A program made the position numbers and the translations under genes. Positions 7,829 through 16,663 of a stretch of 34,001 nucleotides of DNA are shown here, in pieces (position 1 is the first letter of the stretch; each line of letters begins with the position of its first letter). The notes beneath the pieces are model-generated. The model did not search any database. It was not told the origin of the DNA and worked only from the letters and a program-made list of their open reading frames with translations. The stretch comes from JAIEPT01 sp038217425 (lineage in GTDB: Bacteria; Planctomycetota; Planctomycetia; Gemmatales; Gemmataceae): NCBI GenBank assembly GCA_038217425.1, contig JBBQPM010000060.1, positions 1 through 34,001 on the forward strand. The letters run 5' to 3'.

Positions 7829-9199
7829 ATGAAAACGATCATCGAACCTTTCCGCATCAAAGTCGTCGAACCTCTGCAGATGCGGACCCGATCGGAGCGC
7901 GAAGCCATCGTTCGGGCGGCTGGCTTCAACATGTTTCTTATACCCGCCGAGGATGTTCTCATCGATCTACTCACCGACAGCGGCACTGGGGCAATGAGCA
8001 GCCTGCAATGGGCTCGCATTATGCAGGCCGATGAAAGCTACGCCGGATCGCCGAGCTTTTTTGAGTTTGAACGAGTATTGCGGCAAATCACGGGTTTTCA
8101 GCACATCTTGCCGACCCATCAAGGCCGGGCCAGCGAACGCATTCTCTTTGAGCTTCTCGGCGGGCCCAGTAAGGTCGTTCCAAACAATGCCCACTTCGAC
8201 ACCACTCGCGCCAATATCGAACATTCGAGCGCCGAGGCCATCGACTTACCCCTTGCTGAGGCCAGTCAGCCGCGTCAGCGACATCCCTTCAAGGGAAACA
8301 TGGATCTCGCAGCTCTGCGGTCGTGCATCGACCGCGTGGGCCCGAGCCGGATTCCGTGCGTCATGTGCACGATCACCAACAACAGCTTCGGCGGCCAACC
8401 CGTGAGCTTGGCGAATCTCCGGGCGATCCGCGGCATATGTGACGAATTCCAACTTCCGTTCTTCCTCGACGCGTGCCGTTTCGCGGAGAACGCCTACTTC
8501 ATCAAAAGGCGGGAACCGGGACAGAGCGATCGGTCCGTGGCAAGCATCGTTCGCGAAATGTTCGACTTGGCAGATGGGGCCACGATCAGCGCCAAGAAAG
8601 ACGGCATGGTAAATATCGGCGGGGTCCTGCTGATTCGTGACGAGAATCTGTTTCAACGCGCCAGCAACCTGTTGATACTCACCGAGGGATACGTCACCTA
8701 TGGCGGCCTCGCGGGTCGTGACCTCGAAGCCATGGCTCAAGGATTTCAGGAAGCCTTGCAGGAAGATTATTTGTGTTATCGCATCCGCACCGCGGAGTAT
8801 GTGGAGGAAAAGCTGCTAGCGGCGGGGGTGCCGATAATCGAACCTGCTGGAGGGCATGCCATTTATCTCGATGCCGCCGCCTTTTGTCCGCAAATCGTCC
8901 CGGCCCAGTTTCCCGGCCAAGCATTGGCTGTAGCCTTGTATCGCCATGCGGGCATTCGGGGCGTGGAGATCGGCTCGGTAATGTTTGGCGGCGCGGGGCG
9001 AAATGCACGCGCCCTGGAACTGGTGCGGTTGGCGTTTCCGCGTCGAGTCTACACCCAGTCGCACATGGATTACGTAGTAGAAGCCGTGATCGAGGTGTTC
9101 GAGCGTCGCCAAGAGCTCCTCGGTTTGCGGATCATCTCCGAGCCGCCGGTTCTCCGACACTTTACAGCGCGGTTTGAAGAACTTCCTTATGTTGAATGA
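7829..9199 (+). CDS. tnaA: Tryptophanase (PLP-dependent beta-eliminating lyase)
   Basis: A 456-residue protein starting at ATG 7829 (MKTIIEPFRIKVVEPL). The family is clear along its whole length: IDLLTDSGTGAMSSLQWA, PTHQGRASERI, GGQPVSLANLRAI, DACRFAENAYFIK, SAKKDGMVNIGGVL with Lys257 as the PLP Schiff-base lysine, TYGGLAGRDLEAMAQG and PRRVYTQSHMDYV. Tyrosine phenol-lyase and tryptophanase differ at three substrate-pocket positions (Thr/Arg/Phe versus Asp/Ile/His). Here they are Asp124 (FDTT), Ile381 (EIGS) and His444 (LRHFTA), all the tryptophanase state, although NIGG and GLAGRDLEAMA look more like tyrosine phenol-lyase. Predicted reaction: L-tryptophan to indole, pyruvate and ammonia, in the cytoplasm. 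It sits 10 bases after the IDO-like gene. No tnaC leader or tnaB permease is visible. Confidence 0.87.
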   Translation: MKTIIEPFRIKVVEPLQMRTRSEREAIVRAAGFNMFLIPAEDVLIDLLTDSGTGAMSSLQWARIMQADESYAGSPSFFEFERVLRQITGFQHILPTHQGRASERILFELLGGPSKVVPNNAHFDTTRANIEHSSAEAIDLPLAEASQPRQRHPFKGNMDLAALRSCIDRVGPSRIPCVMCTITNNSFGGQPVSLANLRAIRGICDEFQLPFFLDACRFAENAYFIKRREPGQSDRSVASIVREMFDLADGATISAKKDGMVNIGGVLLIRDENLFQRASNLLILTEGYVTYGGLAGRDLEAMAQGFQEALQEDYLCYRIRTAEYVEEKLLAAGVPIIEPAGGHAIYLDAAAFCPQIVPAQFPGQALAVALYRHAGIRGVEIGSVMFGGAGRNARALELVRLAFPRRVYTQSHMDYVVEAVIEVFERRQELLGLRIISEPPVLRHFTARFEELPYVE

Positions 9200-9494
9200 A
9201 CGTTTTGAACGCTCCCCACCAGAGGGGGACCATCCGCACCTTTTTTCCCTTGGTCGCTTCACGCCGCAGCCGCAGATGCGGGCGAGCCACCTCAACGACG
9301 ACGTCACCAAGCTCCAACCCTGCGATTTCCGAAACCCGCAGGCCGCAACATCACGCCAGGCGCACGATGATCAAGTTGCGCCACGCGTTGGCGGATTGAA
9401 TCGCCTTCTGTTTCGCGTCGGCGAGAACTGCGGCCAGTTCGCGGCGGGTCAAGATTCGGGTCGGGTCGAGGTTCCAGGGGGAATGATACTGCAT
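9200..9494 (-). pseudogene. Tyrosine recombinase (integrase) relic with in-frame stop
   Basis: Read on the minus strand from 9494 the sequence gives MQYHSPWNLDPTRILTRREL, then KQKAIQSANAWRNLIIVRLA, a TGA, CCGLRVSEIAGLELGDV, and KGKKVRMVPLWW. RVSEIAGL with its Arg is the start of the catalytic domain of tyrosine recombinases. The stop stands where one more Cys codon would be expected, so a single TGC-to-TGA change fits. The relic ends at the tryptophanase stop; the remaining catalytic motifs (HxxR, Tyr) are absent. It was probably the integrase of a mobile element. Confidence 0.72.
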
Positions 9495-9754
9495 GCGACG
9501 CTCCGAGAAAGGATGGGGGCGACGTGTCCATGACTACCTCGTTGGGCCTGGATCGCAAGCGAAAAGGGACGCAGATTCTGAGATCGATCGCAACGCAGTC
9601 GCTATCGACACGGTCCTTTACGAAAGTTCGGATTGCGGATGAGGCGACCGTCGGCGCCGGGAATCGGTTGCCCTTCCAGCTCTCCTCGCGCTGGGCGACC
9701 AAATCGTGGACCGAATTTCCTCTTGGCTAAACTCTGGGGAGTATCCCAGCCGTT
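9495..9754. other. Intergenic region, nothing recognised
   Basis: About 260 bases between the recombinase relic and the stop of the leftward PQQ-propeller gene. I see no convincing gene, RNA or repeat; open frames on both strands have no recognisable protein pattern. Confidence 0.5.
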
Positions 9755-12700
9755 TCACCTAGCCTTGCCGAAGCAGAGGATCGTTCCCGACTCACATAAC
9801 ACGAACAGCCGGCCGGCGTTCACTGCCAGGTCCGCCACCGGCGAAGGAACTGTTGCGCTCCACAGTTCTTTGCCGTCCTCGGAGCGCGTGGCGTAGATCT
9901 TCTTTGGCCCACCGCTGAAAATCGTGGTCCCCGCGAGGATCGAGACGCTCATCGGTTCGTCCTTCCAGGATTGCCAGCGAATCGCCTTGGCGGCGGTTGT
10001 GCTTTTGTTCGGTACGAGAAACGCGAGTCGGTTCTGAACCAGATTGAATTCCTCTCGCTTCCCCGCTGCCAAGTAGCGACTGGACTTGCTCGGGTGATTC
10101 AGCAGATAGATGCTCTCGGGAGTGACCACAGGAAGTCGATCCTTTTCATCGTCCCCTTTATAGTGGACGTGATGAACGAATTGCAGGCCCGGCGTGACTG
10201 CAAGAAGATCCTTGTCGGCGACCATGATATGATGGCCACGCACGTGATAACCGCCGGTGAACGACGCTTTGCGTTCGGGGCTATCCAGCTCGATTTGCCA
10301 GGGAATGCCGGAACCCGAGGGGATGTATAGGCGGTTGTGTGCGAGGGCGAGAGCGCCGTCGGGAACAAAGCCCGCGGTTCGGCCCCCCTTGTTCTGGGTG
10401 TTGAAATCTTTCTGCCAGCGCTTTTCGCCGGTTCGCGGATCAACGGCGTATACGACAGTCCCCTCATCCGGGAATAGACCGGCGGCGAAGTACGCGACGT
10501 CGTCATGGACGAGCACGCCGGTGCGCGCCGGCCAGCGCGACATGAACCCGCCGTAACCGACGATGCGTTCGGCTCCGAGGGCCGCGCGGAAATGCCAAAC
10601 CACGGCGCCCGAGTCGGCGCGCAGGCAGTAGGCCCAGCCGTCGTCGTCGGTGCAATAGAGTCGGCCCTTCCAAAGGAACGGGGCGGCTTGAACGCGTCCC
10701 GCGCCGATGTGTTGCCAGGCTTGCTTGCCTGTTGAGGCATCCAGGGCGTAAACTTTGCGATCGCTGGAGCCGAACAGCACTAGCCCCTGCCCCGCCGACA
10801 TCGACGTGAGCCGACCAGGGAACTGGACGTTCCAGAGAAGATCCAGCTTCTCCGGCGCCAATTCCTTGCTTTGACCGCTGCGTAGATGGTCGGCACGCCA
10901 GGTCGCCCAGGCCGGACCTCCCTCCTCCGCGATCTCCTCGGCGAAGGCGCTCCCCTTCGTGAGTTGATTCGAGACGTCCAATTCCGCCGGCTGCCCGGGA
11001 ATCAAGGCGATGTTGCCTCTTAGGGGCGAGGCGCATGCACACCCCTCTGCCTGCAGGTAAACCATGCCGTTGGCGGGCACCCCTGGATAGGAACAGCTCG
11101 GGCGATAGCCCGTAAACGAAGTTCGCGTCGTCTTCTCAGAGAGATTCGCGCTCTGCAGGAACTTCAGGTCAAATATGGCGGGACAGGCAGAACGTTGCGT
11201 GAGGAAGCAGTTGAGCGTCGCCAGGCTGGGCGTGCATTTGAGCGGCTCGCGCGATTTCCACTTAAGCTTACCGGTCTCGACATCGACGACGGCGACCCCT
11301 TCGCCGCCGTGCTGGCCCGACCCAAAGATGAATCCCCCCGCGAACGAGACGCCAGCCACCTTCGTGCCGAACTCGCATTCGAAAAGATGCTTGCCGTCCT
11401 TGACGGAAAAGGCGGCCAGTTCGCGCAAGTTGTGCCCCGCGGTGAGCAGCGCCGCCGGGCCGCTTGCCTTCTTGTTTGCAAGCGGTTGATTGTAGAGCAG
11501 GAACACCTTGTCCCGATTAAAGGTGCAGCCGGCGATCTCCGTTCCTTCGCGATAGGGCAACGGCTGCGACCAGAGTTTCTTCCCGGTAACCGCATCCAGA
11601 GCGTGCAACTTCAATTGGTCGTCACAGTAAAAGAACTTACCGTCGCCCAGGCAGAGGGAACAAATCGTGGCCGGAACGCGCTGAATCCAGCGCAACTTGC
11701 CGGTGGTGCGATCGAGCGCGAATAGCGCCTTGCTCACGCCGCGATAGTGCATCGAATTCCAATCGACCTTGACGCCCGGCGCCTTGCCGACGCTGCCGTA
11801 GATCAGGTCGCCGACGACAGCCATGTAAAGCCAGGCGTCCTTCTCCGTCGGTTCCGCCTCGGCGGGGATCGGCAGCGATTTCTCCATCTTGCCGTCGCGG
11901 ACATCGATCACATGGCAGAATTTCCCTCCTAGCAGGTAGAGGCGATCGCCCACGAGCGCCATGTCGGAGCACGATTCGCGGTTGCTGTACAGCGTAGGAG
12001 GCCGATCGATGGGCAGTTCCTTTTGGCCAACCTTGGCCCAGAGTTCGACGCCGGTGAACGCGTCGAGCGCCTGGATATGAGGCGTGGTATCGGGGAATTT
12101 GTCGTACGACAGGCTGGCGGTGATGATGCGTCCCCCCGCCGCGGCGACGGCCGCCGAACTCAGGCCGGGCCGAAAATCGGAAATCCACTGCGTCTTGAAG
12201 TGAGGGCCCGCGAGCGTGTCGTTGCTGCCGAACGTGTTCGACGGATCGTGGCTGCGATGCGTCCATTCGTCCCAGCCGACCTGGCGCGGTTGCGTGATCC
12301 GTGCCCAGACGCCCCGTTCTTCGAGGATCGTATAGCTCGTGATGTTGGCATCGCGAAGCCATTTTTCGAGTTCCTGACGCTTCAGCTTCTGACCGACTGT
12401 CCCCGCGCTTTGGCCGACGATCGCGATGCCGTTGGGACTCAGCACCCGGAACAGCTCCCGAAGATTTCGGCCCTGCAGCCCTTGTACGAACTCGTCGCCG
12501 CAGACGATGAGGTTGGCCGAGTAGCTGGGATATTCGAGCCGCGTCCACTCCGCCGACGCAGCGGTGACGCGCGTCCCGTACATGCCGGCCAGGTCGATGG
12601 TCTTTTTGGCCTTGGCGACGACATCGGGATCGGCATCGACGCACTCGATAATGAGTTCCGATTGGCGAGCCAGGGCAATCGCGAGCCGGGCGTCGCCACA

Positions 12701-12856
12701 CCCGAGATCGAGCGCCAACCCTTTCTTCGCGGCGAGTTGGCCGAGCATCCAGCCGGCCAATTCCTCGTGCGGAGCGGCTTTCGCTTGCGCCCACAGGTTG
12801 CTCCCAGAGGCAAGTAACATCGTCAACATGAAGCAGGCAAATTTGAAAGGACTCAT
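9755..12856 (-). CDS. Exported methyltransferase-fold / PQQ-like beta-propeller fusion protein
   Basis: A 1033-residue protein. ATG 12856 is preceded by GGGAGATGA, a good ribosome site, and gives a Sec-type signal peptide (MSPFKFACFMLTMLLASGSNLWAQA). Residues about 35-185 have a class I SAM-methyltransferase look: LDLGCGDARLAIALA (motif I), IIECVDADP, FRVLSPNGIAIVGQ. Residues about 210-1030 are BamB/PQQ-dehydrogenase-like propeller blades with recurring ALDAxTGKxLW, VVDVETGKLKW and LYCTDDDGWAYCLRA motifs, plus EGCACASPLRGNIALIPG near residue 605. Known family type: planctomycete BamB-family proteins. A methyltransferase fold behind a signal peptide is odd because SAM is not expected outside the cytoplasm; the domain may be degenerate or bind something else. 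A broken esterase gene lies just upstream on the same strand. Function unknown. Confidence 0.82.
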   Translation of the reverse strand: MSPFKFACFMLTMLLASGSNLWAQAKAAPHEELAGWMLGQLAAKKGLALDLGCGDARLAIALARQSELIIECVDADPDVVAKAKKTIDLAGMYGTRVTAASAEWTRLEYPSYSANLIVCGDEFVQGLQGRNLRELFRVLSPNGIAIVGQSAGTVGQKLKRQELEKWLRDANITSYTILEERGVWARITQPRQVGWDEWTHRSHDPSNTFGSNDTLAGPHFKTQWISDFRPGLSSAAVAAAGGRIITASLSYDKFPDTTPHIQALDAFTGVELWAKVGQKELPIDRPPTLYSNRESCSDMALVGDRLYLLGGKFCHVIDVRDGKMEKSLPIPAEAEPTEKDAWLYMAVVGDLIYGSVGKAPGVKVDWNSMHYRGVSKALFALDRTTGKLRWIQRVPATICSLCLGDGKFFYCDDQLKLHALDAVTGKKLWSQPLPYREGTEIAGCTFNRDKVFLLYNQPLANKKASGPAALLTAGHNLRELAAFSVKDGKHLFECEFGTKVAGVSFAGGFIFGSGQHGGEGVAVVDVETGKLKWKSREPLKCTPSLATLNCFLTQRSACPAIFDLKFLQSANLSEKTTRTSFTGYRPSCSYPGVPANGMVYLQAEGCACASPLRGNIALIPGQPAELDVSNQLTKGSAFAEEIAEEGGPAWATWRADHLRSGQSKELAPEKLDLLWNVQFPGRLTSMSAGQGLVLFGSSDRKVYALDASTGKQAWQHIGAGRVQAAPFLWKGRLYCTDDDGWAYCLRADSGAVVWHFRAALGAERIVGYGGFMSRWPARTGVLVHDDVAYFAAGLFPDEGTVVYAVDPRTGEKRWQKDFNTQNKGGRTAGFVPDGALALAHNRLYIPSGSGIPWQIELDSPERKASFTGGYHVRGHHIMVADKDLLAVTPGLQFVHHVHYKGDDEKDRLPVVTPESIYLLNHPSKSSRYLAAGKREEFNLVQNRLAFLVPNKSTTAAKAIRWQSWKDEPMSVSILAGTTIFSGGPKKIYATRSEDGKELWSATVPSPVADLAVNAGRLFVLCESGTILCFGKAR

Positions 12857-12925
12857 TTCATCTCCCATGGTGAAATCGCACGCGAATCGCGAGGCGCTCG
12901 CCTTGTCTACTGCTTCTTGATCTTC

Positions 12926-13291
12926 GTCAGCAACTCGACGTCTTGGCCGCGAATCTTCGCCCCATCTCCGCATATCCCGTCATGGAATAGTGCAGCGCGG
13001 CCTTTCCGCCGTTGACGTTGTCGGTAACCACCCAGCCGACCAGCGGGTCGCTTTCGGCCACCTTGACTTGCGAGCTACGGACTTCGTCCGTCCTACCTGG
13101 CCCTTATTACAAAGGGAATGCCTTCTTTAGGCGGGCGTGAAGGAGACATTGGGGTCGAGGCGGACCATATTGGACTGGCCCGAGAGGATGAACAGACGAA
13201 TCTTCGCCCCGTCTACAGTTTGCGACCATGACGGGCTGATCAGGCAGAGCCAACCGAAGATCACCCAACCGCTCGACTTGACGATTTGCAT
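12926..13291 (-). pseudogene. SASA-type carbohydrate acetylesterase, decayed by frameshift and deletion
   Basis: From ATG 13291, preceded by a strong GGAGG, the minus strand encodes a signal peptide (MQIVKSSGWVIFGWLCLISP), then RLFILSGQSNMVRLDPNVSF and a stop after TPA. GQSNM is the nucleophile motif of sialate O-acetylesterase-like proteins. A one-base shift restores LKKAFP, indicating a frameshift at about 13130. After a large missing stretch, the frame ending at 12926 gives VNGGKAALHYSMTGYAEMGRRFA, which fits the family C-terminus (LHY..GY...GRRFA). The whole relic is 366 bases; a working enzyme of this family needs roughly 250 or more residues. Confidence 0.65.
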
Positions 13292-14020
13292 CGCTGCCTC
13301 CTTCGACGCCTTCGATTCTGGACCTCAACCCAGAGTATCATGAATGTTCTTTCGTGACCACGATTTACATCTCGTCTTTTGCAAATGACTCCGTGAAGTC
13401 AACTCTCCGGCACCGAGGTCGGCGTTTCGGGCGAGCCGGCTTCAGAGCCTGCGGTGGGATTAGAAACCAACCGAAACAGACCGGCTCTCTACGATTGGTT
13501 TCCGCAAAAAAGATGAATAAAGGTTGACGAAGAGGTTTCGGCAAAAAGGACAATTTACCTATCAAGTCGCCCGAAGCCAAGTGTTCCAGCGAAAGACGGC
13601 TCCTTTCGCGGACATCGAAAAGTCGGCGCTCGCGCCGGGCTGTCAACTCGCCGGTGCAGTTTTCGAGCCTCGAAATTTCTGGGACTGGGCGGTCAGACGT
13701 TATCCTTATCTCGGTTTCGACAAGTGTTTCGCTCGGGCCGCGAGTGCGGCGCACCCGAAAACGAACGACGCCGATCGGTCGGCGACCGACGCTTCGTCGC
13801 AAATCGATTCTTGTAAGCTATTTTCGAGTTAAAACCGCGCGGGCGCGCGAGATTTTGGAGAGTTGTTTCGAAGAGTGTTTCGCACGGGGAGGTCGCGGGG
13901 CGTGTTCTGCGTATAGACGAAACCTCAACTTGGGTCATGTTTGCGTCTCGAAGCGACGATAGAATCTCGTCCGCTCGGTCCTTCCGCGTGGTATTCAGCC
14001 ACGTATCCCCCAGGAATGTT
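13292..14020. other. Long intergenic region between divergent genes
   Basis: About 730 bases separating the leftward esterase relic from the rightward patatin gene. I found no convincing gene; a 145-codon minus-strand frame at 13365-13802 is Arg-rich and matches nothing I know. An imperfect direct repeat of about 24 bases, built on GTTTCGA..AGTGTTTCGC, occurs at 13713-13736 and again at 13865-13888. The promoter of the patatin gene presumably lies here, but no clear -35/-10 pair stands out. Confidence 0.45.
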
Positions 14021-15427
14021 ATGCACCGCCAGTTTGCCTTCTCATACGTGGTAATTGGGATAACGGCATTGTCGTTGGGTACATGTACGGGTTGCCGTTA
14101 TAGCAAATCAATCATTACCCAATCCCCCACGGCAGCCGGGCTCAATACTCGCGACCTCATTGACCCAGTCGCTCATGATGACGCCAACGAACTTGCACCT
14201 GGACAACAGTTGATCGAAATAGCGGAACGCATTCGCAAGGACCGGCAACAAAAGCTCGGTGAGCAATCCAAACAAGAAGGCGGAGCCTCGAGCACCCATC
14301 CGAATCGGAATATCCTCTGTCTATCGGGAGGCGGATCGTTCGGCGCGTATTCGGCCGGCGTACTGGTCGGCTGGTCAGAACGAGGAGACCGTCCGACCTT
14401 CGACGTGGTAACCGGGATCAGCACGGGCGCCTTGATCGCTGTGCCCGCCTTTCTCGGCCCGAAATACGACGAGCACATGAAGAGTTTTTACACGACCCTG
14501 AAAAATGAAGATCTGTTCAAGATTCGGCTGATTTCTGGTCTATTCGGCGAGTCGCTGGCGGACACGTCCCCCCTAAAGCACCGGATTGATACCTTCCTCA
14601 CCGCCCAAGTAATGCACGATCTTGTTGAGGCTCACAAAAACGGCCGACGATTGTATATTGGCACGACCGAGCAGGAGGGTGGGCGCTTTGTCGTTTGGGA
14701 CATTGGCGCCATCGCCACACGAAACGGCCCAGACGATCGCGCACTTATCATCAACATTCTCCTGGGATCGTCCGCCGCACCAGGGCTTTTTCCTTCGGCA
14801 AATATTTCCGTAACCGTGGATGCCGTACGCTATACCGAGAAGCACGTCGATGGGGGGGCTTCCCACTCCGTCTTCTTCCGTCCGCCGTTTGTCGCGCCTG
14901 ACCAGCGATCAAACGTGGCCGCACGCGACCTGGGGGGCGCCAAAGTCTACGTAATATTGGCGGGTAAGCTATTCGCCGACCCGCAGATTATCCGTCCGTG
15001 GTCGTTTGCGCAAGCGGGGAAGAGTCTCTCGACCCTCATCTACGCTCACACCCGCGGCGATCTCCAAAGGCTTTACACCCTCTGCCTGCTGACAGGCATG
15101 GATTTCTACGTTTCCGCCATTCCGCCCGAGTTTTCCGGCGCAGTATCGAGCGCGGATTTCAAGCCGAGTGAAATGACGGCGCTCTTCGAGGAAGGTCGTC
15201 GAACGATGACCACTGAGAAGGCATGGAGCACGGTACCGCCCGGATTCGCCCCTGGGGAGGGCGTGTTGATGCGTTCCGGACCAGATTTGATCCACAGACC
15301 ACGAGGTCCGCTCTTGCCGCTCCTTGAGCCAAAGGGAACATCAATCCCGAAACAACATCCGATCCCCGTTCATCGAGAAATCCTACCGAGCGACAATTCC
15401 TCTCCGATAATCGCAAGTCCGAAATAG
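14021..15427 (+). CDS. Patatin-like phospholipase, probable lipoprotein
   Basis: A 468-residue protein. ATG 14021 has AGGA five bases upstream and gives MHRQFAFSYVVIGITALSLGTC, a signal peptide with a Cys-containing lipobox-like end (LGTC or CTGC), so it is probably lipid-anchored. Patatin signatures: oxyanion loop LSGGGSFGAYSAGVL (about 101-115), nucleophile motif GISTG (about 132-136) with the catalytic Ser, and the catalytic Asp in VDGGASH (about 276). The family hydrolyses acyl esters of phospholipids or other lipids with a Ser-Asp dyad. Length and complete motifs suggest an active enzyme; the substrate is unknown. It stands alone on the plus strand after a long intergenic region. A possible terminator lies at 15724-15749. 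Confidence 0.87.
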   Translation: MHRQFAFSYVVIGITALSLGTCTGCRYSKSIITQSPTAAGLNTRDLIDPVAHDDANELAPGQQLIEIAERIRKDRQQKLGEQSKQEGGASSTHPNRNILCLSGGGSFGAYSAGVLVGWSERGDRPTFDVVTGISTGALIAVPAFLGPKYDEHMKSFYTTLKNEDLFKIRLISGLFGESLADTSPLKHRIDTFLTAQVMHDLVEAHKNGRRLYIGTTEQEGGRFVVWDIGAIATRNGPDDRALIINILLGSSAAPGLFPSANISVTVDAVRYTEKHVDGGASHSVFFRPPFVAPDQRSNVAARDLGGAKVYVILAGKLFADPQIIRPWSFAQAGKSLSTLIYAHTRGDLQRLYTLCLLTGMDFYVSAIPPEFSGAVSSADFKPSEMTALFEEGRRTMTTEKAWSTVPPGFAPGEGVLMRSGPDLIHRPRGPLLPLLEPKGTSIPKQHPIPVHREILPSDNSSPIIASPK

Positions 15428-15723
15428 CCCGGTTGATCCCTCGACGGGCGATCCGGCGGGTGGGATTTGCCTCGCGAAGTTTGTCCCATCTCCCGCCGAC
15501 GAGTCGTACCACTAACTGTCTTATCTAGAAATCCCAACAAAAAGCGGCTTACTGCGCATTGGTCCCAGATAGCCCAGCTAACCACTTCGTGGGGCCACGC
15601 GTTTTCCTTTCCAGGCTCCGCGCCAAACGCGTCTCCCCACAACGAAAGTGCCAGGGCGACTGCAAAATTCGCTTCGCCGTTAGTTTAAGAAACCACACGG
15701 AATGGGACTTCGATCCTGAGCAA

Positions 15724-15749
15724 GAAACACCTAGGGGAAGGGTGTTTTT
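15724..15749 (+). terminator. Candidate rho-independent terminator
   Basis: AAACACC (15725-15731) and GGTGTTT (15741-15747) can form a 7-bp stem with a 9-base loop, and the 3' arm runs into TTTTT. It reads as a terminator on the plus strand about 300 bases after the patatin stop. The stem is short and the downstream U-tract brief. Confidence 0.4.
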
Positions 15750-15845
15750 GGTTATCTGGCCGAAGAAGCGGTAGAATAGGCCTCGTAGCCCAGCATACTT
15801 GTGTGCTGGCGTCGCTATTTACCCCAGATAATGGAAGATCTTCTT

Positions 15846-16619
15846 ATGAAAATGCTGATCGCACCAATTACGGCAGCACTTTGGTCGGTGGCGGCACTTG
15901 CGGGCGAGCCCTCCAAGTCACCGCCCCACATCGAACCGAAGGCGGAGCAGCACCTTAAGGAAATGGGCGCCTATTTGGGCGGCTTGAAAATGTTCTCGTT
16001 CCAAGTAGAGGAGTTTTTCGATGTAGTCCAAGACGAAGGCCAAAAGCTACAGTTTAGCAACCAGCGCCAAGTTTCCGCAAAAAGACCGGACAAGATCGCC
16101 GGTGAAACCTTGGGCGATACGACAAACTCTCAGTTTTACTATGACGGCAAGACAGTTACGGTCGTCGACAAAACTCACAAGACCTATGCCGTCGAGAAAG
16201 TGTCCGGCACAATCGATGCCATGATCGACGAATTGCACGAACGATTCGGCATCGACCAACCGTTGTCTGATTTCCTGTTCTCCGATCCCTACAAGGCGCT
16301 CACCGAGCACGTACGCAGCGGGACCTACGTGGGCCTTCATCATGTGGGCAAGGTCAAGTGCCATCATCTGGCCTTTCAACAGAAGCGGCTTGATTGGCAG
16401 ATTTGGATCGACGCTGGCGAGCACCCCTTGCCTCGCAAACTTCTGATTACTTTCAAACGGCAGGCCGGCGAACCTCAATTTACCGCTCTACTTCACCGCT
16501 GGGACGTAAATCCGACGCTGGCGGACGACGCTTTTCAGTTTGAGCCTCCGACCGATACTCGGAAAGTCGATTTTCTGCAGCGGCACGGCGAGCCCGAGAA
16601 GAAACCAACGAGCAAGTAA
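15846..16619 (+). CDS. Exported DUF2092-like protein
   Basis: A 257-residue protein. I chose ATG 15846 because GGAAG lies about nine bases upstream and the start yields a clean signal peptide (MKMLIAPITAALWSVAALAG). The body has the layout of DUF2092/LolA-like periplasmic proteins: QFYYDGKTVTVVDKTHKTYAV, a central helical part around GIDQPLSDFLFSDPY, then GTYVGLHHVGKVKCHHLAF and DWQIWIDAGEHPLPRKLLITF. These are the alternating strands of a half-barrel that could bind lipid or another hydrophobic ligand. It is followed, 44 bases on, by another small exported protein; in other genomes DUF2092 proteins often sit beside small Tyr-rich exported proteins, so the pair probably works together. Function unknown. 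Confidence 0.78.
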   Translation: MKMLIAPITAALWSVAALAGEPSKSPPHIEPKAEQHLKEMGAYLGGLKMFSFQVEEFFDVVQDEGQKLQFSNQRQVSAKRPDKIAGETLGDTTNSQFYYDGKTVTVVDKTHKTYAVEKVSGTIDAMIDELHERFGIDQPLSDFLFSDPYKALTEHVRSGTYVGLHHVGKVKCHHLAFQQKRLDWQIWIDAGEHPLPRKLLITFKRQAGEPQFTALLHRWDVNPTLADDAFQFEPPTDTRKVDFLQRHGEPEKKPTSK

Positions 16620-16663
16620 TGCGGCTTAAGCTTTTTGAACGTCGTTCTACAAAGGAGAAGTTT

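Noticed and set aside
11637..12794. Minus-strand frame of 385 codons inside the methyltransferase/PQQ gene
   Set aside because: It overlaps the real gene in another frame, is very Arg-rich, and has no motif; the methyltransferase frame is well supported.
13365..13802. Minus-strand frame of 145 codons in the intergenic region upstream of the patatin gene
   Set aside because: No ribosome site, no known pattern, and Arg-rich throughout; not convincing as a gene.
15788..15808. Small hairpin CCAGCA/TGCTGG before the DUF2092-like gene
   Set aside because: A 6-bp stem with no T-run or conserved context; could occur by chance.
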